Source: Salaquimonas sp. (GTDB taxonomy: Bacteria; Pseudomonadota; Alphaproteobacteria; Rhizobiales; Rhizobiaceae). From it: 19,984 nucleotides of DNA. The notes under the pieces were generated by a model that searched no databases, was not told the origin of the DNA, and saw only the letters and a list, made by a program, of their open reading frames with translations. Made by a program: the position numbers and the translations under genes. Position 1 is the stretch's first letter. Each line of letters starts with the position of its first letter. The DNA lies in the NCBI GenBank assembly GCA_024639745.1, contig JAHEHW010000004.1, positions 1 to 19,984 on the forward strand. Reading direction: 5' to 3'. Shown in pieces: positions 1-6,318 of the stretch.

Positions 1-47
1 TGCGTGCGCTTCGTGATTGGGCTAGCTAGCAGTGCCAGAAAACACCA

Positions 48-133
48 GCGGGCATGGCGGAACTGGTAGACGCAAGGGACTTAAAATCCCTCGGCCTTGT
101 GCTGTCCGGGTTCGAGTCCCGGTGCCCGCACCA
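48..133 (+). tRNA. tRNA-Leu (anticodon UAA)
   Basis: An 86-nt cloverleaf with a long variable arm, as expected for a class II tRNA. The acceptor stem pairs GCGGGCA (48-54) with TGCCCGC (123-129), followed by an encoded ACCA end at 130-133. The anticodon stem is AGGGA/TCCCT (75-79 and 87-91) around the loop CTTAAAA, so the anticodon is TAA at 82-84 and reads UUA/UUG. The T arm carries GGTTCGAGTCC. tRNA-Leu genes are common integration sites, and the DNA just downstream is accessory and decayed. I found no repeat of the tRNA 3' end inside the window that would mark the far end of an island. Confidence 0.97.
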
Positions 134-153
134 GGTGATGTGTTTTGAACGGT

Positions 154-315
154 TTAAGCCGTTACCGGATCAAGGCGATCGGCAACAGTTGCGACACGCG
201 TGTAAAGTAGGTCGCGAGTGACATGAAAGGCCTTTCTACAGATTTTATCGGCAAGCGTCTCTTTAATTCCGCTCAGGGTCTCGATCTCATGGAGCGTACT
301 CGAATATTTAGCCAT
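154..315 (-). CDS. possible small protein, 53 aa, unknown function
   Basis: A short reading frame starting at ATG 315 and ending with TAA at 154-156. The start is preceded by GAGGGG about 5-7 bases upstream, a reasonable ribosome-binding site. The product begins MAKYSSTLHEIETLSGIKET and ends DRLDPVTA. It is mildly amphipathic, has one cysteine and several Arg/Lys, and shows no signal peptide or membrane segment. It sits 20 bases past the end of the tRNA on the opposite strand, ahead of an AT-rich stretch. I do not recognise a family. Coding potential rests on the frame, the start site and a sensible composition only, so it could be chance. Confidence 0.4.
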   Translation of the reverse strand: MAKYSSTLHEIETLSGIKETLADKICRKAFHVTRDLLYTRVATVADRLDPVTA

Positions 316-462
316 CGACACCCCTCGCACCTGTCGAACAACAATATATACGAAATACTGATCTAAGATAAACTTTACTTTTGTGCATTACTTCAGGTTC
401 ATAATTCGAGAAATGAATTAAGATGAGTAATTCTTGGCTTTATATTCGCGTTATGATCTGAC
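316..462. other. AT-rich intergenic stretch
   Basis: This stretch is clearly richer in A and T than the rest of the window and has many stop codons on both strands. It lies downstream of the membrane-protein gene at 463-948 and upstream of the small minus-strand frame, so it may hold the latter's promoter. I see no convincing hairpin terminator or repeat in it. Confidence 0.5.
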
Positions 463-948
463 TCAAACATAGCGCTCATCCTGCTGAGCCATATCATTCG
501 GCGACGTGCTTTCGAGATATTCACGGAATGACTTACTGAAACCGAGGCGGCGTTCGCGCCGCCAGCGTTGCGTTCTGGGGTGGTAGAAGAACCAGAGCAG
601 GTTATCCCTGTGTCCGTCCCAGAATTCGTTGTCATTGAAGCCGGACTTGTATTGGAAATACGCATTTTCGTATTTTCGAAAGAGGCTGATACCCAAAAAG
701 GCGTATTTTTGATACTCATCCTCATCGAGCTTGTTCGGATCGGCCATGCCGTTTGCATAGAGCCGTGCGCGCTCCTTGCTCTCAGCAACAATCGCAGCCA
801 TTTCACAGAATGCAGCAACCGCCGACTGATAGGTTTGCGAATAGGTGGCGCGGGTGCTCGCCCGAATCTGCAGGGCAAGATAGACTACTGTCAGAGACAC
901 CGCGACGGAGCCGACGACGCTCGATACGAGTTGTATGATTTCCAGCAT
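463..948 (-). CDS. uncharacterised membrane-anchored protein, 161 aa
   Basis: The chosen start is ATG 948, because AGAGGA lies 6 bases upstream; an in-frame TTG at 969 is upstream of that site and less likely. Residues about 5-27 (IIQLVSSVVGSVAVSLTVVY) form one membrane helix, followed directly by LALQIRASTRATYSQTYQSA and a cytoplasmic-looking, aromatic-rich helical domain ending near LESTSPNDMAQQDERYV. The pattern of an N-terminal helix, then YLALQIR, then a domain with an FW-type region, a QRW motif and a final F..YLEST-like motif matches a widespread uncharacterised family in marine and soil proteobacteria, for which I know no function. It is divergent from the TetR pseudogene. Its intactness next to two broken genes suggests it is still maintained or recently arrived. 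Confidence 0.75.
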   Translation of the reverse strand: MLEIIQLVSSVVGSVAVSLTVVYLALQIRASTRATYSQTYQSAVAAFCEMAAIVAESKERARLYANGMADPNKLDEDEYQKYAFLGISLFRKYENAYFQYKSGFNDNEFWDGHRDNLLWFFYHPRTQRWRRERRLGFSKSFREYLESTSPNDMAQQDERYV

Positions 949-1025
949 ACCGTTTCCTCTGACTGCCAACCAATTGCAGCAGCAGCCTTAAAATATATGG
1001 ATGCGGATTTTGTGTCGCCTCACTG

Positions 1026-1486
1026 ATGAGTATACATGTCAGCATGAGCAGGAAACCAAGCGCGACCAGAGAGCGAATATTGCAGGCGGCCAACGAGCTC
1101 TTCTACGCAAGGGGGTTCTATCGGGTCAGTGTCGACTCAATTTCCGAGGCGGCAAGGGTAACGAAGCGCACTGTCTATTATCATTTCAATAGCAAGGATT
1201 GGCTGGGTTCGGGCTTTAACCGTGTGATGATGGAATTGGCGGATATGCCCGGCCACCCTGCAAGGCTCTCCGCCAGTCAACACAAAAAGGCCGTCGAGGC
1301 TTGGCTGGCGGCGGAGTTGAACTTGCGAGCTGTTGCCAATCTAGAGGAATTAGCCCGGCAAACGTTCTTCTGATCGAAGGTGCAATGGTATTGGCCTTGA
1401 TTCATCCGGATCGGGCATATCTTCGCTCTACCGCCGGTGCCGCCAAAAGCGTTGTTGAGGCTAATCTTAGGGAAACGCTCTCGTAA
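1026..1486 (+). pseudogene. TetR-family regulator, broken by internal deletion and frameshift
   Basis: The N-terminal HTH is well preserved: TRERILQAANELFYARGF, then VSVDSISEAARVTKRTVYYH. Immediately after YYHFNSKD (about 1200) the frame continues with WLGSGFNRVMMELADMPGHP. In this TetR subgroup that segment normally lies about 50 residues further on, so most of helices 4-6 appear deleted in frame. A second lesion, loss of one base within 1364-1370, ends the frame at TGA 1371-1373. The next frame continues as LLIEGAMVLALIHPDRAY up to the TAA at 1484-1486, the usual C-terminal ligand/dimer helix. The repaired product would be about 153 residues against the usual 185-200. If the N-terminal part is still translated it would be an HTH with a truncated dimer domain. 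No strong ribosome site precedes ATG 1026 or the in-frame ATG 1044. Confidence 0.8.
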
Positions 1487-1627
1487 TGCGCGGAGTCGCG
1501 GAGGACGGCGATCGGCCCTTGGGCGCTTCTGCAGATGCATGGAAAAGCGCGGTGGCATTTTGCCATCTTGAAATTCCCGGTGACTTTTCGCATTTCAGTC
1601 CTAGGGAGCTTGGTGGATGCAGCGTCA

Positions 1628-1938
1628 ATGGAACCTGCCCTCATGACAAATACCGAACCGAATTCAACGATTGCTTCCGAGGCCCATCATTCGACGGAGA
1701 ATATCTCTGTGGGGTCTCTTTCGTTTGGCCCGATTGTTGTCCTTGCAAGTATATCCTGCTGCTGGAGACGGAGGTCCTCGTTACGGCCGTCTCAGCGTTG
1801 TAGGCATTGACCGAATTGTCCGGTTTTGGCCTTTTGGACGATATCCACTACGGGCTGTTGATTCTGCCGACGGTTGCCTGGGCCACCTGGAAAATCATTG
1901 GGCTTTCGATCAGGCACGCGTTCGATTCCGACATCTGA
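1628..1938 (+). pseudogene. small membrane protein, broken by frameshift and in-frame stop
   Basis: One frame reads MEPALMTNTEPNSTIASEAH and runs to SFGPIVVLASI (start ATG 1628 or 1643). Around 1751-1757 the hydrophobic reading continues only in the next frame as ILLLETEVLVTAVSAL. It then meets TAG at 1801-1803, and continues in that same frame as ALTELSGFGLLDDIHYGLLI through LPTVAWATWKIIGLSIRHAF to TGA 1936-1938. The continuity on both sides argues for one ancestral protein of about 100 residues with two or three membrane helices, carrying a one-base indel and a nonsense mutation (a TGG to TAG change would fit). A nine-codon frame at 1617-1646 overlaps ATG 1643 in an ATGA arrangement, which may once have coupled translation. 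The family is not recognised. It may have been the partner or target of the neighbouring TetR gene. Confidence 0.55.
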
Positions 1939-1975
1939 TCTTTCGTCTGTCGTTAATCTACCGTTTTCTCGACCG

Positions 1976-2401
1976 TCAGGCGCGGGTCAAATTGGTCGTG
2001 GATACATAGTCTTTCCGCGGTCCGCTTACCGCATGACGGATGATCACAGCGTCGCTGCGGAAAACATATTCCGACCGATAGAAATCCGGGCCGCAGAGAT
2101 GCTCTCCGCGACCCTCAAGACCTGTTTGCAGGCTCCCGGCAAGCGAAAGTTCGTGAAACAGGCGCGGGGGCCTTTCATCAAACAGCACGGTGAGGTAACG
2201 ATCGCTCAGGTCGAAAAGATAGGAGCGGCTTGCTGCCAGCTGGCGTCCATCTTCGAGCTGGAGCGTCCCCGTTTCGTTGTAACGTAGCCGTCGCGAGCCA
2301 ATTTTTTCGAAGATGACGGTGCCTCCGGCGTATACGCCACCGGTAATGGTCCGGCTGTAGCGCCACTCGCCCGCGAGCACTTGTATCAGCTCTTTTTTCA
2401 T
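1976..2401 (-). CDS. DUF6314 family protein, 141 aa
   Basis: The protein shows the run of features I associate with DUF6314: LAGEWRYSRTI near the N terminus, a beta-rich middle with GSRRLRYNETGTLQLEDGRQ, then LFDERPPRLFHEL, GEHLCGPDFYRSEYVF, and AVSGPRKDYVSTTNLTR at the end. The fold is probably a small lipocalin-like beta barrel in the cytoplasm; no biochemical role is established to my knowledge. I chose ATG 2401 because the conserved part starts right after it. An in-frame TTG at 2452 would add 17 residues with no family resemblance, and neither start has a clear ribosome site. It is divergent from tupB across about 160 bases and probably unrelated to tungstate uptake. Confidence 0.8.
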   Translation of the reverse strand: MKKELIQVLAGEWRYSRTITGGVYAGGTVIFEKIGSRRLRYNETGTLQLEDGRQLAASRSYLFDLSDRYLTVLFDERPPRLFHELSLAGSLQTGLEGRGEHLCGPDFYRSEYVFRSDAVIIRHAVSGPRKDYVSTTNLTRA

Positions 2402-2563
2402 GTGCGGGGTGGTAGCCCGACTTTGATAAGATAACCAGCCTGTTTTCAGCAAAAACGGCGCGCCCGTACCCTCGCCAGATTAATATTGCAGGGCGGCTTG
2501 CCTTTGCGGGACAAACATCGCAGATTGCACTTGATTATGTGATCTCTACCATTTTGGAAGAAT

Positions 2564-3271
2564 ATGCAGGATTTTGCACAATCATTCAGTCTCGCCCTGA
2601 TGCATATTGTGACACTTGATCCCGATCTGATCGAGATTGTTGGGCTGTCCCTGCAGGTCAGTCTTTCTGCGACGGTGATTTCCTGTCTTATCGGCTTGCC
2701 GGTCGGCGCGTTCGTCGCGGTCACCCGGTTTCCAGGGCGTTCCGCGTTGATTGTCTGCATGAATGCGCTGATGGGTCTGCCGCCGGTGGTTGTCGGTCTT
2801 TTCGTCTATCTCCAGTTGTCTCGTGCCGGTCCGCTTGGCTTTCTCGGGCTCCTTTATACCCCAACGGCCATGATCATCGCGCAGTCCATTCTGATTACCC
2901 CGATTGCCGGCGCCTTATCGAGACAGGTGCTGGAGGATCTGCATAAGGAATACCGCGAACAGTTTTCGTCGCTCGTGCTTTCGACTGCGGCGCAAATCAG
3001 GGCGCTGATATGGGACGGCCGCTATTCACTCATCACGGTCGCGCTGGCTGCTTTCGGACGATCGGTGGCTGAAGTCGGCGCAGTCATCATCGTTGGTGGC
3101 AATATCGATCACCTGACACGCGTGATGACGACGGCAATCGCGCTGGAGACTTCCAAGGGAGATCTGACCCTTGCGATGTCGCTTGGCCTCATCCTGCTTT
3201 TCATAGCGCTTGGCATCAACGCCTTGGTTTCGACGTTCAGATTGACCGCCTCGAGGTATGGTTATGCTTGA
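2564..3271 (+). CDS. tupB: tungstate ABC transporter, permease subunit TupB
   Basis: This is the inner-membrane channel subunit of the tungstate importer TupABC (235 aa, the usual size). It has about five or six hydrophobic helices. These include VGLSLQVSLSATVISCLIGL near residues 26-45, MNALMGLPPVVVGLFVYLQL near 66-85, and LTLAMSLGLILLFIALGINA near the C terminus. The coupling loop for the ATPase is visible as ALAAFGRSVAEVG, the EAA-type motif. The MGLPPVVVGL segment is typical of TupB. ATG 2564 follows GGAAG at only three bases. It is the first gene of the tup operon and overlaps tupC by 14 bases, so the two are probably translationally coupled. Specificity for tungstate rather than molybdate follows from the TupA type of binding protein. 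Confidence 0.93.
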   Translation: MQDFAQSFSLALMHIVTLDPDLIEIVGLSLQVSLSATVISCLIGLPVGAFVAVTRFPGRSALIVCMNALMGLPPVVVGLFVYLQLSRAGPLGFLGLLYTPTAMIIAQSILITPIAGALSRQVLEDLHKEYREQFSSLVLSTAAQIRALIWDGRYSLITVALAAFGRSVAEVGAVIIVGGNIDHLTRVMTTAIALETSKGDLTLAMSLGLILLFIALGINALVSTFRLTASRYGYA

Positions 3272-4082
3272 GCGGCCGCTTCACCTCAAAATGAGTGGGG
3301 CCGGCGGCAGAAGCGCCGACGCAGGCGTGTCGACACGCGTTTCGGACGCTTCCAGGCATCCGCTGGAAGCGCGCGCACTTAGCTACGCCGCCGATGGCAA
3401 GTTACTTATTGATAGTATCGACCTTTCCTTTGCGCCGGAAGGCATCAGCGTCATGATGGGATATAACGGCGCGGGCAAGAGTCTATTGCTGCGGCTGCTC
3501 CACGGCATGATCGAACCGTCATCCGGGCGAGTCTTGTGGAGCGGCGAACCGGTAACGGAAGAGGTTCGCCGTCAACAGGCGATGGTGTTCCAGAAGCCCG
3601 TGCTGCTGCGCCGTACGGTACTTGCGAATATCGAATTCGTGCTCAAGAGCAGGGGCCTCAAAGATCCGCAACAGGCGCGGCGAGTTATCGAAAGAGTCGG
3701 TCTTTCTGATCTTGCCAATCGCCCGGCGCGGCTTCTTTCCGGCGGTGAGCAGCAGCGACTTGCGCTTGGGCGGGCCCTGGCGCTCAATCCGAGGATACTG
3801 TTTCTGGATGAGGCGACGGCGAGCCTGGACCCAGCATCCATGCTGGCAATCGAGGAGATTGTCCGGCAAGCCCGCGATAGCGGGCACAAGATCGTCATGG
3901 TGACCCATAATATCGGGCAGGCGAAGCGCCTGGCCGATGAGATCATCTTTATCCATGACGGGCGCATCACCGAACAGGGTTCGGCCGATGCATTTTTCGA
4001 AAATCCCGCATCCCGGGAGGCGCAAGCTTATCGCGACGGTGTGATCCTTACCCATGAAAATACAGGAGAGCTTAATGCGTAA
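3258..4082 (+). CDS. tupC: tungstate ABC transporter, ATP-binding subunit TupC
   Basis: This is a complete ABC ATPase (274 aa): Walker A GYNGAGKS at residues 68-75, Q-loop Gln112 in FQKP, signature LSGGEQQRLALG from 160, Walker B ILFLDEA at 180-186, and H-loop His217 in VTHN. It powers the TupB channel from the cytoplasmic side. ATG 3258 is just after GAGGT and overlaps the end of tupB; the gene's own end overlaps tupA by eight bases. About 35 residues precede the first ABC strand (LEARALSYAADGK), longer than usual for TupC and rich in Ser, Arg and Ala. A later ATG at 3291 lacks a ribosome site, so the extension may be real or a start-site artefact. Confidence 0.93.
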   Translation: MVMLERPLHLKMSGAGGRSADAGVSTRVSDASRHPLEARALSYAADGKLLIDSIDLSFAPEGISVMMGYNGAGKSLLLRLLHGMIEPSSGRVLWSGEPVTEEVRRQQAMVFQKPVLLRRTVLANIEFVLKSRGLKDPQQARRVIERVGLSDLANRPARLLSGGEQQRLALGRALALNPRILFLDEATASLDPASMLAIEEIVRQARDSGHKIVMVTHNIGQAKRLADEIIFIHDGRITEQGSADAFFENPASREAQAYRDGVILTHENTGELNA

Positions 4083-4911
4083 TAGTATAAACAGGCTTGG
4101 TGTCTTTCTTGCGGTTGGACTTGGCCTTTCCATCGTCAATGCTATGGCGGAGGACACGTCGATTCTCGTTCAGTCGACGACTTCCACTGCCAATTCGGGA
4201 TTGTATCATTACATGTTGCCCAAATTGGATGGCGAAACCGGAATTAAGGTCAACGTGGTAGCCGTCGGGACCGGTCAGGCGATCAAGAATGCCATGAATT
4301 GCGATGCCGATGTGCTCTTGGTTCATGCCAAGCCAGCTGAGGAGAAATTCGTATTGGATGGTTACGGCGTTAAACGTTACGACCTCATGTACAATGATTT
4401 TGTCATCGTCGGGCCGGAGAGCGACCCGGCAGGGGTATCCGGAATGGGCGATGTAAAAGCCGCCTTGACGAAAATTGCTGAAAGCGGATCTGCCTTTGCC
4501 TCACGCGGGGATGATTCCGGGACGCATAAGAAGGAAAAATCGCTCTGGGCTGCCGCCAATATCGATCCGGAAGAGGGCTCCGGGGGTTGGTATAAATCTA
4601 CCGGTTCCGGCATGGGCGCTACGCTAAACACCGGCATCGGCATGGGGGCCTATGTGATGACCGACCGCGCCACCTGGATCAGTTTCAAGAACAAATCCGA
4701 TTACAAGATCGCGGTAGAAGGCGACAAGGCGCTGTTCAATCAGTACGGCGTCATTCTCGTTAATTCCGAGAAATGCCCGGACGTGAAGGTTGAGGCCGGG
4801 AATACGTTCATCAACTGGCTGATTTCCGAGCAGGGACAGGAAGTGATCGGGTCCTACAAGGTCGATGATCAACAATTATTCTTCCCGAATGCCGGACAGG
4901 AAAATATGTGA
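4075..4911 (+). CDS. tupA: tungstate-binding periplasmic protein TupA
   Basis: This is the periplasmic solute receptor of the tungstate importer (278 aa). ATG 4075 is chosen over the in-frame ATG 4054 because AGGAGAG ends four bases before it. Residues 1-25 are a Sec signal peptide with probable cleavage after AMA, before EDTSILVQ. Conserved ligand-pocket features follow: TTST at 35-38 (the TTTS-type motif of TupA), ADVLLVHAKPAEEKFV around 78-93, YGVKRYDLMYNDFVIVGP around 97-114, and SRGDDSGTH at 143-151. The Arg in VKRYDLMYND lies in the region reported to help select tungstate in TupA proteins. It is the last gene of tupBCA and ends 66 bases from the convergent regulator gene. Confidence 0.95.
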   Translation: MRNSINRLGVFLAVGLGLSIVNAMAEDTSILVQSTTSTANSGLYHYMLPKLDGETGIKVNVVAVGTGQAIKNAMNCDADVLLVHAKPAEEKFVLDGYGVKRYDLMYNDFVIVGPESDPAGVSGMGDVKAALTKIAESGSAFASRGDDSGTHKKEKSLWAAANIDPEEGSGGWYKSTGSGMGATLNTGIGMGAYVMTDRATWISFKNKSDYKIAVEGDKALFNQYGVILVNSEKCPDVKVEAGNTFINWLISEQGQEVIGSYKVDDQQLFFPNAGQENM

Positions 4912-4977
4912 GAAACGGCTAAGTTTTCTGGTGCGTTCAGACCGCCGGTTTTTCATGTGCGCTGGGATAATGGCTGT

Positions 4978-5844
4978 CTACACGTTGTGATGAACGGTCA
5001 GGAGACCGGATAGGTCATAACCGGTATAGGTTGCTGCCTGTTTGCCGAATTTCTCGCTTCTGACAAATTCGAGGAAGCGCTGAAATGGTGGCTCGAACCA
5101 GTGGTAGCGATTAACGACAATATCATAGCGTTCGCTGACGACGGGCAGAAAGTCGACCTGATACTGTGCGGCTATGCATTGAAGCGCGAAACCCGCGTCA
5201 GCTTTGTTACCGGCCACGAGATTGACGATTTCGGCTTCGCTCCTTGCGGGTTCCAGGATTTCGAAATCGCTCAGCGAGAGATCCTCTTCGGCCAGCAATC
5301 TTTCCAATAAAATCTGACTGCCTGCCTCCGGCTGGCGTGGCAGAATACGCATGCCCTTGAGGTCTTTCAGTCCCTGGACTCGGGAGGCGAGGCCACTGGC
5401 AAGTACAAGGCCGCGCTGTCGCCACGCCCACTCGACCAAAACCACTTGCAGGGTACCGAGTTTTTGCTTCGCCTGACTGATGTTCCAGTCATCGCCGTCG
5501 CTGTCCGGCAAATGTATTCCAACGGCGAGTCCTTCGTTGGCCGCGAAGCGATCGAGACCGTCGATACTGCTATCGAAAAGAGTGGCGATTCCGCATCTCG
5601 ACTCGCGTATTGCCCAGTCGAGGAGAGGGTCGTGACTGCCAAGCAGAGTGGCTGGGCGTTTTCTGGTATCGACGCTGGATCCGGCTTCGCCATCGACCCA
5701 TGCTTCGACGGCGACGCGTGGGAACAGCAGTTTGCCGATTACCTTGGAATGGGGCAGCTGACCGGTTGCGACAAGTTCGTAGACCTTGCGCTCCTTGATA
5801 CGAAGAAGATCTGCCACTTCCCGGGTTGTCAGGTAATTGTGCAC
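4978..5844 (-). CDS. HTH / substrate-binding-domain fusion regulator, likely tungstate- or molybdate-responsive
   Basis: This is a one-component regulator of 288 aa. Residues about 4-50 (YLTTREVADLLRIKERKVYE through LLFPRVAVEAWV) are an excisionase/MerR-like winged helix-turn-helix. Residues about 75-275 form a type-2 periplasmic-binding-protein fold without a signal peptide, with PRQPEAGSQILLERLL, VAGNKADAGFALQCIAAQYQ and FLPVVSERYDIVVNRYHW. That domain resembles the PBP-like module (PF12727 type) of predicted molybdate-binding regulators. GTG 5844 is the start because AGGA lies six bases upstream and the likely promoter lies at 5882-5910, inside the longer TTG-initiated frame (5892). It is convergent with tupBCA, so control of tup by this protein in response to tungstate, molybdate or a related cofactor is an inference. 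Confidence 0.85.
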   Translation of the reverse strand: MHNYLTTREVADLLRIKERKVYELVATGQLPHSKVIGKLLFPRVAVEAWVDGEAGSSVDTRKRPATLLGSHDPLLDWAIRESRCGIATLFDSSIDGLDRFAANEGLAVGIHLPDSDGDDWNISQAKQKLGTLQVVLVEWAWRQRGLVLASGLASRVQGLKDLKGMRILPRQPEAGSQILLERLLAEEDLSLSDFEILEPARSEAEIVNLVAGNKADAGFALQCIAAQYQVDFLPVVSERYDIVVNRYHWFEPPFQRFLEFVRSEKFGKQAATYTGYDLSGLLTVHHNV

Positions 5845-5881
5845 GCCGTTTCCTGAGCCTTTTTGCGTCTTTACAGGCACT

Positions 5882-5925
5882 TTATGCTGCAAACCAAGTG
5901 TTTATGACAACAGCATACTTTACAG
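5882..5925 (-). promoter_or_regulatory. promoter flanked by an inverted repeat ahead of the HTH/PBP regulator
   Basis: On the minus strand, TTGTCA (complement of 5905-5910) and GCATAA (complement of 5882-5887) are spaced by 17 bases and fit a sigma-70 promoter. They would start RNA near 5875, about 30 bases before the GTG. A perfect 7-bp inverted repeat, TATGCTG (5883-5889) and CAGCATA (5911-5917), overlaps the -10 box and abuts the -35 box. In addition CTTTACAG occurs twice as a direct repeat (5869-5876, 5918-5925). This arrangement suits autorepression. I saw no copy of these motifs upstream of tupB. Confidence 0.4.
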
Positions 5926-5977
5926 AGCGCTCGATTGGCGCGATGATTTCAAATGCGATTAACTACTTAGGCAGGCC

Positions 5978-6292
5978 ATGGTTATTGTTCTACGTATTTG
6001 CCTGATTGGTCTCGTATTGGCGATTTCCGGTTGCAATACCTCCAAGGTGCTTGACTTGGAAAACACGCCTGCTTCCAGCGCAACCCGCCAGGAAATCACC
6101 GATTTCGTGAAAGTTGGCGTGACGTCCAGCAATCGCGTGATCGAAACTTTCGGTGATCCAACGTCGAGAACGGAAATCGAAGGCGGTGGCTACGCGCTGG
6201 ATTACAGTTCATTTCAGGACGATGGTTTCGTTGTGATCACCTTCGACAAGAACGGCGTTGCCAGCGAAGTCCGTTCCAGCGATCAGCTTTAA
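5978..6292 (+). CDS. BamE/SmpA-like small outer-membrane lipoprotein, 104 aa
   Basis: ATG 5978 follows AGGCAGG. Residues 1-18 are a lipoprotein signal ending in the lipobox LAISGC, with Cys19 as the lipidation site; Asn20 at position +2 allows outer-membrane sorting. The mature part reads ITDFVKVGVTSSNRVIETFG, DPTSRTEIEGGGYALDYSSF and VVITFDKNGVASEVRSS. That order of a 'V G x T' turn, 'GDPT', and a final FD..G.V strand is the SmpA/OmlA (BamE-like) fold. It is shorter and more divergent than housekeeping BamE, so it is probably a paralogue rather than the BAM-complex subunit itself. It is divergent from the HTH/PBP regulator and convergent with the MFS gene, 26 bases away. Confidence 0.8.
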   Translation: MVIVLRICLIGLVLAISGCNTSKVLDLENTPASSATRQEITDFVKVGVTSSNRVIETFGDPTSRTEIEGGGYALDYSSFQDDGFVVITFDKNGVASEVRSSDQL

Positions 6293-6318
6293 ACAGTCCA
6301 GGACTGAAGACCCCGCAG

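Noticed and set aside
21..30. GCTAGCTAGC palindrome just upstream of the tRNA
   Set aside because: It is too short and simple to interpret. It does not resemble a promoter element or an attachment site.
568..1026. Plus-strand open frame opposite the one-helix membrane protein
   Set aside because: The minus-strand reading has a good ribosome site, a clear membrane helix and family-like motifs; the plus reading has none.
1801..1803. In-frame TAG as a possible recoding (pyrrolysine or read-through) site
   Set aside because: A frameshift lies about 45 bases upstream and the neighbouring gene is also broken, so simple decay explains it better.
1874..2287. Plus-strand open frame overlapping the second pseudogene and antisense to the DUF6314 gene
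   Set aside because: It crosses two unrelated regions, has no domain signal and no ribosome site; the minus-strand reading is DUF6314.
2525..2552. TTGCAC / TACCAT as a tupB promoter
   Set aside because: It would start RNA inside the ribosome site, only a few bases before ATG 2564. The real tup promoter could not be placed in 2402-2563.
3519..4157. Long minus-strand open frame opposite tupC and the start of tupA
   Set aside because: TupC is unmistakable on the plus strand, and the opposite reading has low-complexity Arg/Pro-rich composition typical of antisense frames.
6294..6306. CAGTCC-A-GGACTG palindrome between two convergent genes
   Set aside because: The loop is a single base and there is no T-run, so it cannot form a normal terminator hairpin.
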